DNA of 41,669 bases from positions 1-41,669 of the IMG/VR virus record IMGVR_UViG_3300028297_000008; one strand, given 5' to 3'. Each line of letters begins with the position of its first letter. Position 1 is the first letter of the stretch. A program made the translations under genes and the position numbers. The notes under the pieces were generated by a model. The model ran no database searches. It was given only the letters and a program-made list of their open reading frames with translations, and was not told the DNA's origin. The DNA is from a virus. Shown here one piece after another: positions 7,786 to 15,146 of the stretch.

Positions 7786-8339
7786 CGATTAATGAAGTAG
7801 AATTGGTTGATCGAAAAACGTCCTTTACCAATAACTGTGGATACTTCATGTTGCTCAAAACTTGGAAATAGAATAATAGTATTGTTATCCATGTGCGGAG
7901 TATATTCATACTCTGGGAACTTTAGTTCTCCGCCTGTAAATTCTTTGGGTACTTTCCAAAATGTAGTTACTGCACTAATTGTTGCATGATCGGCATGATG
8001 TGCATATGAACTACCATCTGGATAGTAATTTACCTGTGTTAAATCCTCATTAGCCATATCCAAATATTTCATAAAAGGATTTTCTTTTAGTTCATCTGTA
8101 ATACTATAAATTAATCTGTTTGCTTGAAGTGTATGACTTTTGGTTCTGTCATCTTTGTAATACCAATCCAAACTTAATCCAAGCATTCCATTGCTTCGTG
8201 GATCACCTGTTGCTCTCTTGTCTGCAAGAACAGGACTTAATTCATTAAGTTCTTTCCAAATTAAACTTTCATCACGTGGCGAATAGTAATCATATATAAT
8301 GGTATGATTAAAAGGCACGGTTAGATTTATTATTCTCAT
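7782..8339 (-). CDS. 2OG-Fe(II) oxygenase (prolyl-4-hydroxylase-like), leaderless start
   Basis: 185 residues. The iron ligands are in SYAHHADHATIS (HxD), followed by GGELKFPEY, the distal His in FPSFEQHEV and the 2-oxoglutarate Arg in GRFSINQFYF. This is the PKHD/P4H arrangement of Fe(II)/2-oxoglutarate hydroxylases. The substrate is unknown. The ATG lies exactly 6 nt after a perfect TATAAT with a TTGACT 17 bp further up, so the mRNA should start at the ATG with no leader. Confidence 0.82.
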   Translation of the reverse strand: MRIINLTVPFNHTIIYDYYSPRDESLIWKELNELSPVLADKRATGDPRSNGMLGLSLDWYYKDDRTKSHTLQANRLIYSITDELKENPFMKYLDMANEDLTQVNYYPDGSSYAHHADHATISAVTTFWKVPKEFTGGELKFPEYEYTPHMDNNTIILFPSFEQHEVSTVIGKGRFSINQFYFINR

Positions 8340-8345
8340 ATTATT

Positions 8346-8374
8346 ATTATACTTTCTTTAGTTAATAAAGTCAA
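8346..8374 (-). promoter_or_regulatory. Sigma70-type promoter, leaderless geometry
   Basis: Minus strand TTGACT (8374-8369), 17-bp spacer, TATAAT (8351-8346), then AATAAT and the ATG at 8339. The predicted +1 coincides with the start codon. The promoter lies between tRNA-Trp and the oxygenase gene. Confidence 0.8.
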
Positions 8375-8381
8375 CCGGAAT

Positions 8382-8455
8382 TGGCAGAGGACCAAGGAAT
8401 TGAACCCTGTCTTGCTGGGTTGGAGCCAGCCGTGCTACCGTAACACTTGTCCCCT
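8382..8455 (-). tRNA. tRNA-Trp (CCA anticodon)
   Basis: 74 nt, folds as a full cloverleaf. Acceptor AGGGGAC pairs with GTCCTCT (one G-U), discriminator G, encoded CCA end. The anticodon stem GCTGG/CCAGC closes the 7-nt loop CTCCAAC with anticodon CCA. The T arm CAGGG/CCTTG encloses TTCAATT. Acceptor start and discriminator agree with bacterial tRNA-Trp. It lies 6 nt beyond the stop of the glycine-zipper gene and is probably processed from the same transcript as the tmRNA. Confidence 0.93.
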
Positions 8456-8460
8456 ATATA

Positions 8461-8874
8461 TTACTTTGTAAAACGTAAACTGTAACTTCTACCGTTATGT
8501 GTAAAACGGACGGTTGAGTGTGAATACACTTCAGCCTGTGATTCGTTATAACGTGTTTCTACAGTACAGAACCTTGCAGTTCCTGATTTGGCTTTACTAT
8601 TGTTGTGTCCAATAATGCCTCCAAGTAGGGCTCCAACTGCTCCCCCATTCTCAACATTTTTGGTTACGTTATTACCAATGATGCCACCTACGATTGCACC
8701 AGTTAACATGTCTCCTGACTTGTCCCCTGATACTGGTCTGTCTGTGCATACTTGCACTTCATATGGTTGCTTGTTAATAACAGTTTTGTAATGGTCTTGC
8801 ACTACTGCAATCTCAGCCTGTGCTGATGATACGGTAGCCATAAGAAAGGCTCCTGCTAAAATACCTGTTCTCAT
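8461..8874 (-). CDS. Exported glycine-zipper protein (17-kDa surface antigen-like)
   Basis: 137 residues from ATG 8874 (GAAGGACA site upstream); the longer frame to 8949 would run into the tmRNA and is rejected. A signal peptide ends at AQA. The core carries GXXXG repeats (GDMLTGAIVGGIIGN, GGAVGALLGGIIGH) typical of the glycine-zipper/rickettsial 17-kDa antigen fold. The C-terminal domain has a pair of cysteines. It probably inserts in or spans the outer membrane or periplasm. Its place between tmRNA and tRNA-Trp means all three may be co-transcribed. Confidence 0.72.
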   Translation of the reverse strand: MRTGILAGAFLMATVSSAQAEIAVVQDHYKTVINKQPYEVQVCTDRPVSGDKSGDMLTGAIVGGIIGNNVTKNVENGGAVGALLGGIIGHNNSKAKSGTARFCTVETRYNESQAEVYSHSTVRFTHNGRSYSLRFTK

Positions 8875-8924
8875 TTGATTGTCCTTCTCTGCCGACGGCT
8901 TTGTTAAGTGCAACTTTTCTGTTG

Positions 8925-9175
8925 CCAGGTAAGTTGCCAACCCCGTCACATAGTTAGACTATGCGGCAAGAGCAAAGTTTTCGTTTGCGTCTATAGTTTT
9001 GCTTGATTTACGGTCATCGCCTACCGGTAACTCCACAATGCCTAATCCGCCTGTCGATCCTACATCACCCCCTCAAAGCACACCGTGATGTGTTTTAAGT
9101 GATTGGTGGAGGTGCCGGGAATTGCACCCGGGTCCAGTTCGTTGTCGCCACGCTTCAACGTTACAATACTATTTA
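8925..9175 (-). ncRNA. ssrA: Permuted (two-piece) tmRNA
   Basis: Read on the minus strand, the acceptor piece comes first (to 9104). It has a T arm CCGGG/CCCGG and a 3' strand CACCTCC-A-CCA. A 31-nt intervening hairpin (9103-9073) follows. The coding piece then starts at 9072 with GGGGGTG, which pairs with CACCTCC to give a 7-bp acceptor stem whose third pair is G-U, the alanine identity element. The tag frame at 8988-8959 encodes ANENFALAA followed by TAG, with the stop inside a CATAG/CTATG hairpin. This order is the circular permutation known from alphaproteobacterial tmRNA. The outer ends are approximate. Confidence 0.9.
8959..8988 (-). other. tmRNA proteolysis tag reading frame
   Basis: Resume codon GCA at 8988-8986, then Asn-Glu-Asn-Phe-Ala-Leu-Ala-Ala and stop TAG at 8961-8959. 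The LAA end is the ClpXP-type degron. With the charged alanine the tag would be AANENFALAA. Confidence 0.88.
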
Positions 9176-9182
9176 AACATCT

Positions 9183-9482
9183 TTAGGCTAAGATGTCAAC
9201 CTCTTTTTTAACTTTTATTGCTTTTTTAGGCTGTTTAATTGGTTCTAACCAACTATCTGCTATGTAGGCTTGGGGACTTGGCCCAAGTAATGTTGTGATG
9301 TCTTCTGCTTCTATCCACCAGTAATGGTCAGATATTAAGCATTGGCAAGGCATACCTCTGAATTGGAATTGCTCGCCTTTTTCAAACTTTCCTATATACT
9401 CTTTTACTTTTACTATCAAGCCAACATTTTGTGGTCGTATGGAAAAAGTGATGTGGGCTACATCGCCTTGAGTACACTTCAT
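9183..9482 (-). CDS. Hypothetical protein
   Basis: 99 residues, likely a small beta-rich domain (VGLIVKVKEYIGKF, FQFRG, HYWWIEAEDI) with two cysteines at MPCQC and a Lys-rich C-terminus. Conserved-looking GPSPQAYIADSWLEPI tail. No family named. It follows the cold-shock gene by 4 nt and ends just before the tmRNA. Confidence 0.6.
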   Translation of the reverse strand: MKCTQGDVAHITFSIRPQNVGLIVKVKEYIGKFEKGEQFQFRGMPCQCLISDHYWWIEAEDITTLLGPSPQAYIADSWLEPIKQPKKAIKVKKEVDILA

Positions 9483-9486
9483 AGGA

Positions 9487-9696
9487 TTAGACTTTTTTAA
9501 GATTGCCGGCGACAGTTTTGCCCCTGAACTCTACTTCGTCGTATGTTAATGCCATACCTTCAACGATAGAGTCCTCAACTATGCCTGCTTTTTTGAATTC
9601 TGAAATATGGACAAATATGTCCTTGGTTGCACCACTTGGCGTAATGAAACCAAATCCTTTTACAGGATTATACCATTTTAAATTTCCGTTGTTCAT
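9487..9696 (-). CDS. Cold-shock domain protein (CspA-like)
   Basis: 69 residues, the normal size for the CspA family. RNP1 (KGFGFI) and RNP2 (DIFVHIS) are intact, in the order expected for the five-stranded OB fold that binds single-stranded RNA or DNA. It likely acts as an RNA chaperone in infected cells. A GATAAATA octamer and a second CTAAATA-type element lie 30-60 nt upstream. Confidence 0.92.
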   Translation of the reverse strand: MNNGNLKWYNPVKGFGFITPSGATKDIFVHISEFKKAGIVEDSIVEGMALTYDEVEFRGKTVAGNLKKV

Positions 9697-9746
9697 TATA
9701 TTATTAAGTACCCTCTAATTTATACTTATATTTAGTTATAGGAATC

Positions 9747-9754
9747 TATTTATC
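9747..9754 (-). promoter_or_regulatory. Late-type promoter octamer GATAAATA (csp)
   Basis: Minus-strand GATAAATA about 50 nt upstream of the cold-shock gene. Further upstream an AGTACTGTTT/AAAAGTACTG repeat at about 9760-9782 forms a short imperfect hairpin. Confidence 0.5.
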
Positions 9755-9804
9755 AAGAAAACAGTACAAAAAAGTACTGTTTCCTTGTATTAAGTTTATA
9801 GAAA

Positions 9805-9984
9805 TTAAAGAGCGTTTTTCTTCTCTTGAATCTCAGCACGTCTTGACTTTGCAAGTTTACCCATGTTACCTAAGGCTTTTCTTGCTCTTGCCGCCGCCGC
9901 TTTGACATTCTTTGTATCGAATGACTCTGACTCTTTTAAATAGTTTTCATATTCAGCAATAATTTGCTCATGAATTGTTGACAT
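9805..9984 (-). CDS. Small basic helical protein (H1-like)
   Basis: 59 residues from ATG 9984, chosen for its AGGAGAAAG site; the longer frame to 10032 lies inside the upstream gene. The C-terminal half is Ala/Lys/Arg-rich (NVKAAAARARKALGNMGKLAK) as in histone-H1-like and other nucleic-acid-compacting proteins. DNA binding is inferred from composition only. Confidence 0.6.
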   Translation of the reverse strand: MSTIHEQIIAEYENYLKESESFDTKNVKAAAARARKALGNMGKLAKSRRAEIQEKKNAL

Positions 9985-10582
9985 ATCTTTCTCCTGTAAT
10001 GTGTTTATAAACGGTGCTCCAGAACTTTGCAAGTGGAATACCGTCTACGAATTCGTTCTTATTATATTCGTGTTCGATGATGATAGGGTTCAGTCCAAGT
10101 CGTTTACCGACCAATGCATTTTCTACCTTATCTTCTATCCACCAGGCCCCTGAACCTTCGTACTTTGCAAGTGCTTCATCTTTGTCAGCACCCGTAGGCA
10201 AAAAGGTAATGTCGGAAATAGTGCCTTTACCAAACACATCTTCGCAGTTCATTCTGCGTAGTGCTTGTGCAGGCCTGTCCGTGTGTAATGATGTGATAGC
10301 CTTAAATTCATAGCCTTTTTCTTTAAGTGCTTTCATAACCTCTACACTGTCTCTCAATGGTTCCAAGAAAGCGATCCAAGCACTTCTGTTGAAATACTCG
10401 ATTAAGAACTTGCCTTGTTCTACACTTATCTCTTTACCATGTCGTTCTTGCATCCATTCAGTAACTTTGTATTTTGTATTGTCTACTTCAACAATATTTT
10501 CCAAAGCCATGAATTGTAAGAAACTGTTCTTCCAGTCTAAGACTGTACCGTCAATATCGATTAAAATTAATTTGTTGCTCAT
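9968..10582 (-). CDS. HAD-superfamily phosphatase
   Basis: 204 residues. Motif I DIDGTV supplies the nucleophile and general acid aspartates, motif II is TSL (about residue 97), and motif IV WIEDK supplies the metal-binding acidic residues. The family covers 5'-nucleotidases and other phosphohydrolases; proximity to ribonucleotide reductase and glutaredoxin suggests nucleotide metabolism. The start ATG overlaps the stop of the upstream gene (ATGA). Confidence 0.78.
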   Translation of the reverse strand: MSNKLILIDIDGTVLDWKNSFLQFMALENIVEVDNTKYKVTEWMQERHGKEISVEQGKFLIEYFNRSAWIAFLEPLRDSVEVMKALKEKGYEFKAITSLHTDRPAQALRRMNCEDVFGKGTISDITFLPTGADKDEALAKYEGSGAWWIEDKVENALVGKRLGLNPIIIEHEYNKNEFVDGIPLAKFWSTVYKHITGERYVNNS

Positions 10583-10872
10583 GATAATGTTTTAATCCCT
10601 GTGGTTACTTCAATATACTTCTTCTGTGTCTCCTTCTCACACTCTGCAATAACCATTACACTTGTTCTTGGTAGTGTAATATCTGCAAGTGGATTAGCAG
10701 TCATCATAAAGGAACCTAACACAAGACCTTTTGGACCTTGCATCAGTGTTAACGGCTTATGCAATTTGTAAACATCATCTCCAATAGATTCAATACGAGC
10801 AACTATCTCTTCTCCTGATACGAGTTTAATAGATACAGTATCTCCTTTTTTGTATGGTGTTTCAATTAGCAT
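10579..10872 (-). CDS. Sm/LSm-like small protein
   Basis: 97 residues. The N-terminal half (VSIKLVSGEEIVARIESIGDD) follows the Sm1 pattern of bent beta strands seen in LSm/Hfq-like folds; the C-terminal strand (DITLPRTSVMVIAECE) would form Sm2. It could bind RNA, but no Hfq-specific residues are visible. It is coupled to glutaredoxin upstream by a one-base overlap at 10872 and to the HAD gene downstream. Confidence 0.5.
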   Translation of the reverse strand: MLIETPYKKGDTVSIKLVSGEEIVARIESIGDDVYKLHKPLTLMQGPKGLVLGSFMMTANPLADITLPRTSVMVIAECEKETQKKYIEVTTGIKTLS

Positions 10873-11144
10873 TATTGTTTAATTCCTTCCATTCCGGTTT
10901 CTTCAACATATGAAGCCAAAGCCTCATAGCCTCCTATATACTTACCGTTAAGGATAATTTGCGGTACCGATCTTGGCTGTGGCATACCATTTACTTCAAA
11001 TTCTTCAAGTAATTGCTCACGGGTTAAGTCTGTTCCGACTTCTTTTACTGTGTATTCAATATTCAAATTATCTAATAGTGCCTTTGCTTTAACACACGAA
11101 GGGCAAGATGGTTTTGAATAAACGACTGTTGGTTGTTTGCTCAT
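10872..11144 (-). CDS. grx: Glutaredoxin
   Basis: 90 residues. The active site is CPSC in KPSCPSCVKAKALL. Glutathione-binding features are the cis-Pro segment RSVPQIILNGKYIGGYEAL. It reduces ribonucleotide reductase disulfides, which fits its position next to nrdB. AAAGGAAG precedes the start. T4 has the analogous nrdC. Confidence 0.92.
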   Translation of the reverse strand: MSKQPTVVYSKPSCPSCVKAKALLDNLNIEYTVKEVGTDLTREQLLEEFEVNGMPQPRSVPQIILNGKYIGGYEALASYVEETGMEGIKQ

Positions 11145-11164
11145 TGTACTTCCTTTGCTTTTGG

Positions 11165-12271
11165 TTATAGAGTAAATCCTTTGAACGTATCTTTTTCTAC
11201 GTCTTGTTTAATTCCACCAATTAGATAACTCTCGACTTCTGTTTCTTGTGGTGCGACTTGTAATCCTGCACTTGACAACCAATGTTGTGTCCAAGGTAAA
11301 GGATTAGTGTTAAGTGGACGATCGTAAATTGTTTTAAGACCAAGTGCTTTCAATCTCTTGTTAGCAATAAACTCTACATAGGCATGTAGTAAGTTCTCGT
11401 TCAAACCAATAATTGATCCGTCTTTGAACAAATAGTCTGCCCAACGTTTTTCTTCGTCAACACAATCTCTCCACATCTGATAAACATCTTCTTCACATTC
11501 TTTTGCAATCTTAACAAAGTCCTTGTCGTCATCACCTTTCGCCCAATGCTTTAGAATGTGCGTTGAAAGGTTAAGGTGTGTTGCTTCATCTCTTGCAATT
11601 AATGAAATGATCTTTGCAGACCCTTCCATAAGTTTAAGTTCACCAAATGCAAACGTACATGCAAATGAAACATAAAAACGTAAACCTTCTAAGATGTTTA
11701 CAGTCATCATTGCTTTGTACAGTTGTTTCTTAACTTCGTATAAATCGCCTTTACCTCTTTCAAAGTAATCAGTAGCGATATTATAAAACTTATCGTATTC
11801 TTTTGTAACACTTTCAGCACGTTCGATAATTTTCTCATCATCTAAGATTGTATCAAACACTTCTGCTGGATCAGGATAGACGTTCTTAACAATATGTGTA
11901 TATGAACGACTATGGATAGTTTCAAAGAAGTCCCATGCTACAACACAACTTTCTAATTCAGGTACAGAAACATATGGCAAGAAAGCAAGACATGGTCCTC
12001 TTCCTTGTACACTATCAAGTAACGTTTGATATTTCAAGTTACTTGTAAAGATATGTTTTTGCTCTGGACGAAACTGTGCATAGTCCGCCCTATCCTTCTG
12101 AAGGGAAACCTCCTCAGGTCTCCAAAAATAACTTAACATTGTCTGATTAAGTTTATCAAATTCTGGGTATTTGAATACGTCATACCTCTGAGTATTCTGA
12201 TCCTCACCAAAGAACATGTGTTGCTTTGTGAAATCTACTTTGTTCTTATTGAACACTGTTTTCTTTGACAT
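11165..12271 (-). CDS. nrdB: Class Ia ribonucleotide reductase, beta subunit
   Basis: 368 residues, normal for NrdB. It holds the di-iron/tyrosyl radical site. The ligand regions are AWDFFETIHSRSY (Glu/His), the EGLRFYVSFACTF helix and ARDEATHLNLSTHIL (Glu/His). It provides the radical to NrdA for deoxyribonucleotide synthesis. A sigma70-type promoter at 12305-12333 lies between nrdA and nrdB, so nrdB can be expressed separately. Confidence 0.95.
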   Translation of the reverse strand: MSKKTVFNKNKVDFTKQHMFFGEDQNTQRYDVFKYPEFDKLNQTMLSYFWRPEEVSLQKDRADYAQFRPEQKHIFTSNLKYQTLLDSVQGRGPCLAFLPYVSVPELESCVVAWDFFETIHSRSYTHIVKNVYPDPAEVFDTILDDEKIIERAESVTKEYDKFYNIATDYFERGKGDLYEVKKQLYKAMMTVNILEGLRFYVSFACTFAFGELKLMEGSAKIISLIARDEATHLNLSTHILKHWAKGDDDKDFVKIAKECEEDVYQMWRDCVDEEKRWADYLFKDGSIIGLNENLLHAYVEFIANKRLKALGLKTIYDRPLNTNPLPWTQHWLSSAGLQVAPQETEVESYLIGGIKQDVEKDTFKGFTL

Positions 12272-12304
12272 TTGCTTTATGCACCTCTCTCTATGTACTT
12301 GTAT

Positions 12305-12333
12305 ATGTTACTATCTTTATTTAAGTTTGTCAA
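12305..12333 (-). promoter_or_regulatory. Sigma70-type promoter (nrdB)
   Basis: Minus strand TTGACA (12333-12328), 17-bp spacer, TAACAT (12310-12305), about 35 nt upstream of nrdB and directly after the nrdA stop. Confidence 0.65.
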
Positions 12334-12336
12334 GTA

Positions 12337-14667
12337 TTAAATTGCACAAGAGTCGCAATATTCTTCGTATTCTTCATCAGAACCGTTAAATTGGTCTCTT
12401 GGAACTTCTACATTGACAAGTGGAGTACTTATCTCTTCTTTCGGTTCTTCTACTTCATCAGCACCTTTAAAGTCATAAGTATTCTGATAATAACTTGTCT
12501 TCCAACCGTACTTGTATGTGTTCAATAAGTCCTTAAACATTATGCTCATAGGTACTTCATTGTTTTCGAAGTGTGTTGGATTATATGACCAGTTACCACT
12601 AATGGCTTGATCGAAAAACTTCTGCATTACTGCTACTATATTGATATAACCATCATTGCTTGGCATATCCCAAAGTAGTGTGTAGTAATTCTTTAATGTA
12701 GTATATTGTGGAACAATCTGCTTAAGAGGCCCTTTCTTACTTTTCTTAACGGACAAGTATCCTCGAGGTGGCTCAATACCGTTTGTGGCATTCGACACAA
12801 TGGAACTGCTTTCCGATGGCATCTGTGCGGACAAAGTTGAGTGCCGTAGGCCGGACTCAGCGATAAGTGATCTAAGATTTTCCCAATCATACTTTAGTTT
12901 AATGTTACATACTTCATCAAGTTCTTTTTTGTAATGGTCAATTGGTAAAAAGCCATCAGCATATTTTGTTCTATCAAAGTAATCACATTTACCTTTCTCT
13001 TGTGCAAGTTTGTTAGAAGCCTTTAACAAGTAGTATTGAAATGCTTCTGACAGTTCGTGTACTTTTGTTAATGCTTTCTTGTCGTTGTATTTAACTCCTT
13101 CGCGAGCCAAGTAGTGTGCAAGTCCAATATAACCTACGCCTAACGAACGTCTTGCTTTTGTAGATACTTCTGCCGCTTTCACAGGATATCTTTGGTAATC
13201 AATAATTTCATCTAATGCTCTAACGGCAAGTTCACATAGTTCTTCTAAGTCATCTAACTCTTTAAGTACACCTACGTTAATTGCAGAAAGGATACACAAT
13301 GCAATCTCACCTTGCTCATCATCAATGTGCTTCAATGGTTTAGTTGGCAATGTAATCTCTTGACACAAGTTACTCATGTACACTGTGTCTTTGAATGAAC
13401 TGTGTGTATTAGCATGGTCAACGTTCATAAGATAGATACGTCCTGTTTCAGCACGTTCTTTTAACATTGAACTAAACAGTTCCATTGCTGGAATAGTTTT
13501 CTTTTTAACCTTAGGATCCTTTTCTGCTAACTTATAAAGTCTTTCAAACTCTTGTTGGTCGCTATAGAATGCTTCGTATAGTCCTGGCACATCGTGTGGT
13601 GAGAAAAGACTTATTTCGCTACCAGCCAAAAACCTTTCATACATTAATTTATTAAGTTGAATTGAATAATCTAACTTACGTACTCTGTTGTCCTCTGTAC
13701 CTTTGTTATTTTTTAGTACAAGGATGTCTTCAATCTCTTTGTGCCACAATGGAAAATGGACAGTAGCACTACCGCCACGTACACCATTCTGTGTACAACA
13801 ACGTACAGTACTTTCAAACTTTTTAAGGAAAGGAATAACACCTGTGTGTGCTACTTCTCCTCCTCTGATCTTTGAGTTGATGGCTCTAATTCTTCCACTA
13901 TTAATTCCGATGCCTGCTCTTTGGGCCGTGTAACGTCCAATAGCCATGTCACTACTAAAAATGGAATCGAGGCTATCATCACTATCAACAAGAACACAAG
14001 AAGCAAACTGGCGAACAGGAGTTCGAACGCCTGCCATAACAGGGGTCGGTATGTTGATTTTAAAAAGCGAGGTCGCGTCATAGTATCTCCTTACGTAGTA
14101 CATTCTTTCCGCTTTAGGATAATTTGCAAACAAAGTTGCGGCAATCATCATATACATGTGCTGAGGAGTTTCAAACAGTTGTCCACTGCTTCTATCTTGA
14201 CACAGGTACTTGTCAACAATTTGTCTTAGTCCTGCATACGTAAAGTTCTCATCACGGTTACGTTTAATGTATTTGTCTAATGTTAATATTTCTTCTTCTG
14301 AGTAATATGCTAAGATGTCTGGATCGTAAACACCACGGTCGATGTTTGTCTTAATCATTTGCATAAGAGGAGCATTGTCGAATTCGCCGTAGACATCTTT
14401 GTATGTTGCGTACAATAATAAACGTGACGCCACATATTGATAGTTAGGATTTTCTAAACTAATCAAATCATTTGCAGACTTGATCATAATTTCTTGAATT
14501 TCGTCTGACGACATACCATCGTAAAACTGAATGTGTGAACTCATTTCTACTTGCGATGAACTAACGCCTGTTAATCCTTCACATGCAAATTCTACTACCT
14601 TGTGGATCTTGTTTACATCTAATGGCTCGCTGGAACCATCACGCTTTTTTATGTTAATATTTGACAT
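12337..14667 (-). CDS. nrdA: Class Ia ribonucleotide reductase, alpha subunit
   Basis: 776 residues. An N-terminal ATP-cone (KKRDGSSEPLDVNKIHKVVE) precedes the ten-stranded barrel. The radical-site segment NLCQEITLPT holds the catalytic Cys and Glu. The C-terminal tail ends in CDSCAI, the redox-active pair that glutaredoxin reduces. Full length with no inteins. The start has an AGAGGAAG site. A CTAAATA-type late element lies about 35 nt upstream. Confidence 0.96.
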   Translation of the reverse strand: MSNINIKKRDGSSEPLDVNKIHKVVEFACEGLTGVSSSQVEMSSHIQFYDGMSSDEIQEIMIKSANDLISLENPNYQYVASRLLLYATYKDVYGEFDNAPLMQMIKTNIDRGVYDPDILAYYSEEEILTLDKYIKRNRDENFTYAGLRQIVDKYLCQDRSSGQLFETPQHMYMMIAATLFANYPKAERMYYVRRYYDATSLFKINIPTPVMAGVRTPVRQFASCVLVDSDDSLDSIFSSDMAIGRYTAQRAGIGINSGRIRAINSKIRGGEVAHTGVIPFLKKFESTVRCCTQNGVRGGSATVHFPLWHKEIEDILVLKNNKGTEDNRVRKLDYSIQLNKLMYERFLAGSEISLFSPHDVPGLYEAFYSDQQEFERLYKLAEKDPKVKKKTIPAMELFSSMLKERAETGRIYLMNVDHANTHSSFKDTVYMSNLCQEITLPTKPLKHIDDEQGEIALCILSAINVGVLKELDDLEELCELAVRALDEIIDYQRYPVKAAEVSTKARRSLGVGYIGLAHYLAREGVKYNDKKALTKVHELSEAFQYYLLKASNKLAQEKGKCDYFDRTKYADGFLPIDHYKKELDEVCNIKLKYDWENLRSLIAESGLRHSTLSAQMPSESSSIVSNATNGIEPPRGYLSVKKSKKGPLKQIVPQYTTLKNYYTLLWDMPSNDGYINIVAVMQKFFDQAISGNWSYNPTHFENNEVPMSIMFKDLLNTYKYGWKTSYYQNTYDFKGADEVEEPKEEISTPLVNVEVPRDQFNGSDEEYEEYCDSCAI

Positions 14668-14706
14668 TCGACTTCCTCTTCTTTCTTACATTATGCAAAA
14701 AAATAT

Positions 14707-15135
14707 TTAGTGAAGAGCTGGCATTGGATATACCTTTTGTGGTACCCAACTTCCTGGCGCTTCGTTGTGTTGTATTATGCTTTTGCCCATAGGTTGTATA
14801 AAAGTTTGTCCTATAGATAAGAGCATAAAGGTTTCCTGTTTTTCAACTTCCGTAATAATATGTATCTCAAAACGGTTCTTGGAAAACCGTTCTGTTAATT
14901 GTAAAGTATAACATATTCCTAAAATAATGCAAGTCTCTGTGTAACCATTTTCCTGAATAAGTTCCCATGGACCACGCCAAGTTCGGTTATCCCATATGTT
15001 AATACTCTTGTTATGTACTACCGGAGCATGTGAGTAGGCTTCTACAACATCACGTAACGGATCTTTCGATGCTTCGAGTGTGTCTCGGAGTGCCTTCCAT
15101 TTGATTAATCTATCCTCATATACTTCTGAAAACAT
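14707..15135 (-). CDS. Hypothetical phage protein
   Basis: 142 residues. It has conserved-looking stretches (NIWDNRTWRGPWELIQENGY, CIILGICYTLQLT) and I recall similar proteins near structural genes of marine T4-like phages, but I cannot name a function. There is no clear ribosome binding site. The ATG lies 8 nt after TTAAATA, so it may also have a near-leaderless start. It is 11 nt downstream of the tail-fibre gene. Confidence 0.6.
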   Translation of the reverse strand: MFSEVYEDRLIKWKALRDTLEASKDPLRDVVEAYSHAPVVHNKSINIWDNRTWRGPWELIQENGYTETCIILGICYTLQLTERFSKNRFEIHIITEVEKQETFMLLSIGQTFIQPMGKSIIQHNEAPGSWVPQKVYPMPALH

Positions 15136-15146
15136 TATGTTACTAT

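Noticed and set aside
8461-8949. Longer form of the glycine-zipper protein
   Set aside because: The extra 25 N-terminal codons fall in the tmRNA coding piece; ATG 8874 has a ribosome binding site and begins a normal signal peptide.
9104-9175. Possible tRNA-Ala gene
   Set aside because: The CCA end and T arm are tRNA-like, but no anticodon arm precedes them; the 5' acceptor strand and a proteolysis tag lie on the other side of the hairpin, so it is the acceptor piece of a permuted tmRNA.
13851-14081. Hydrophobic ORF inside nrdA
   Set aside because: Fully contained in the conserved nrdA frame on the same strand; the hydrophobic run is a frame-shift image of nrdA codons.
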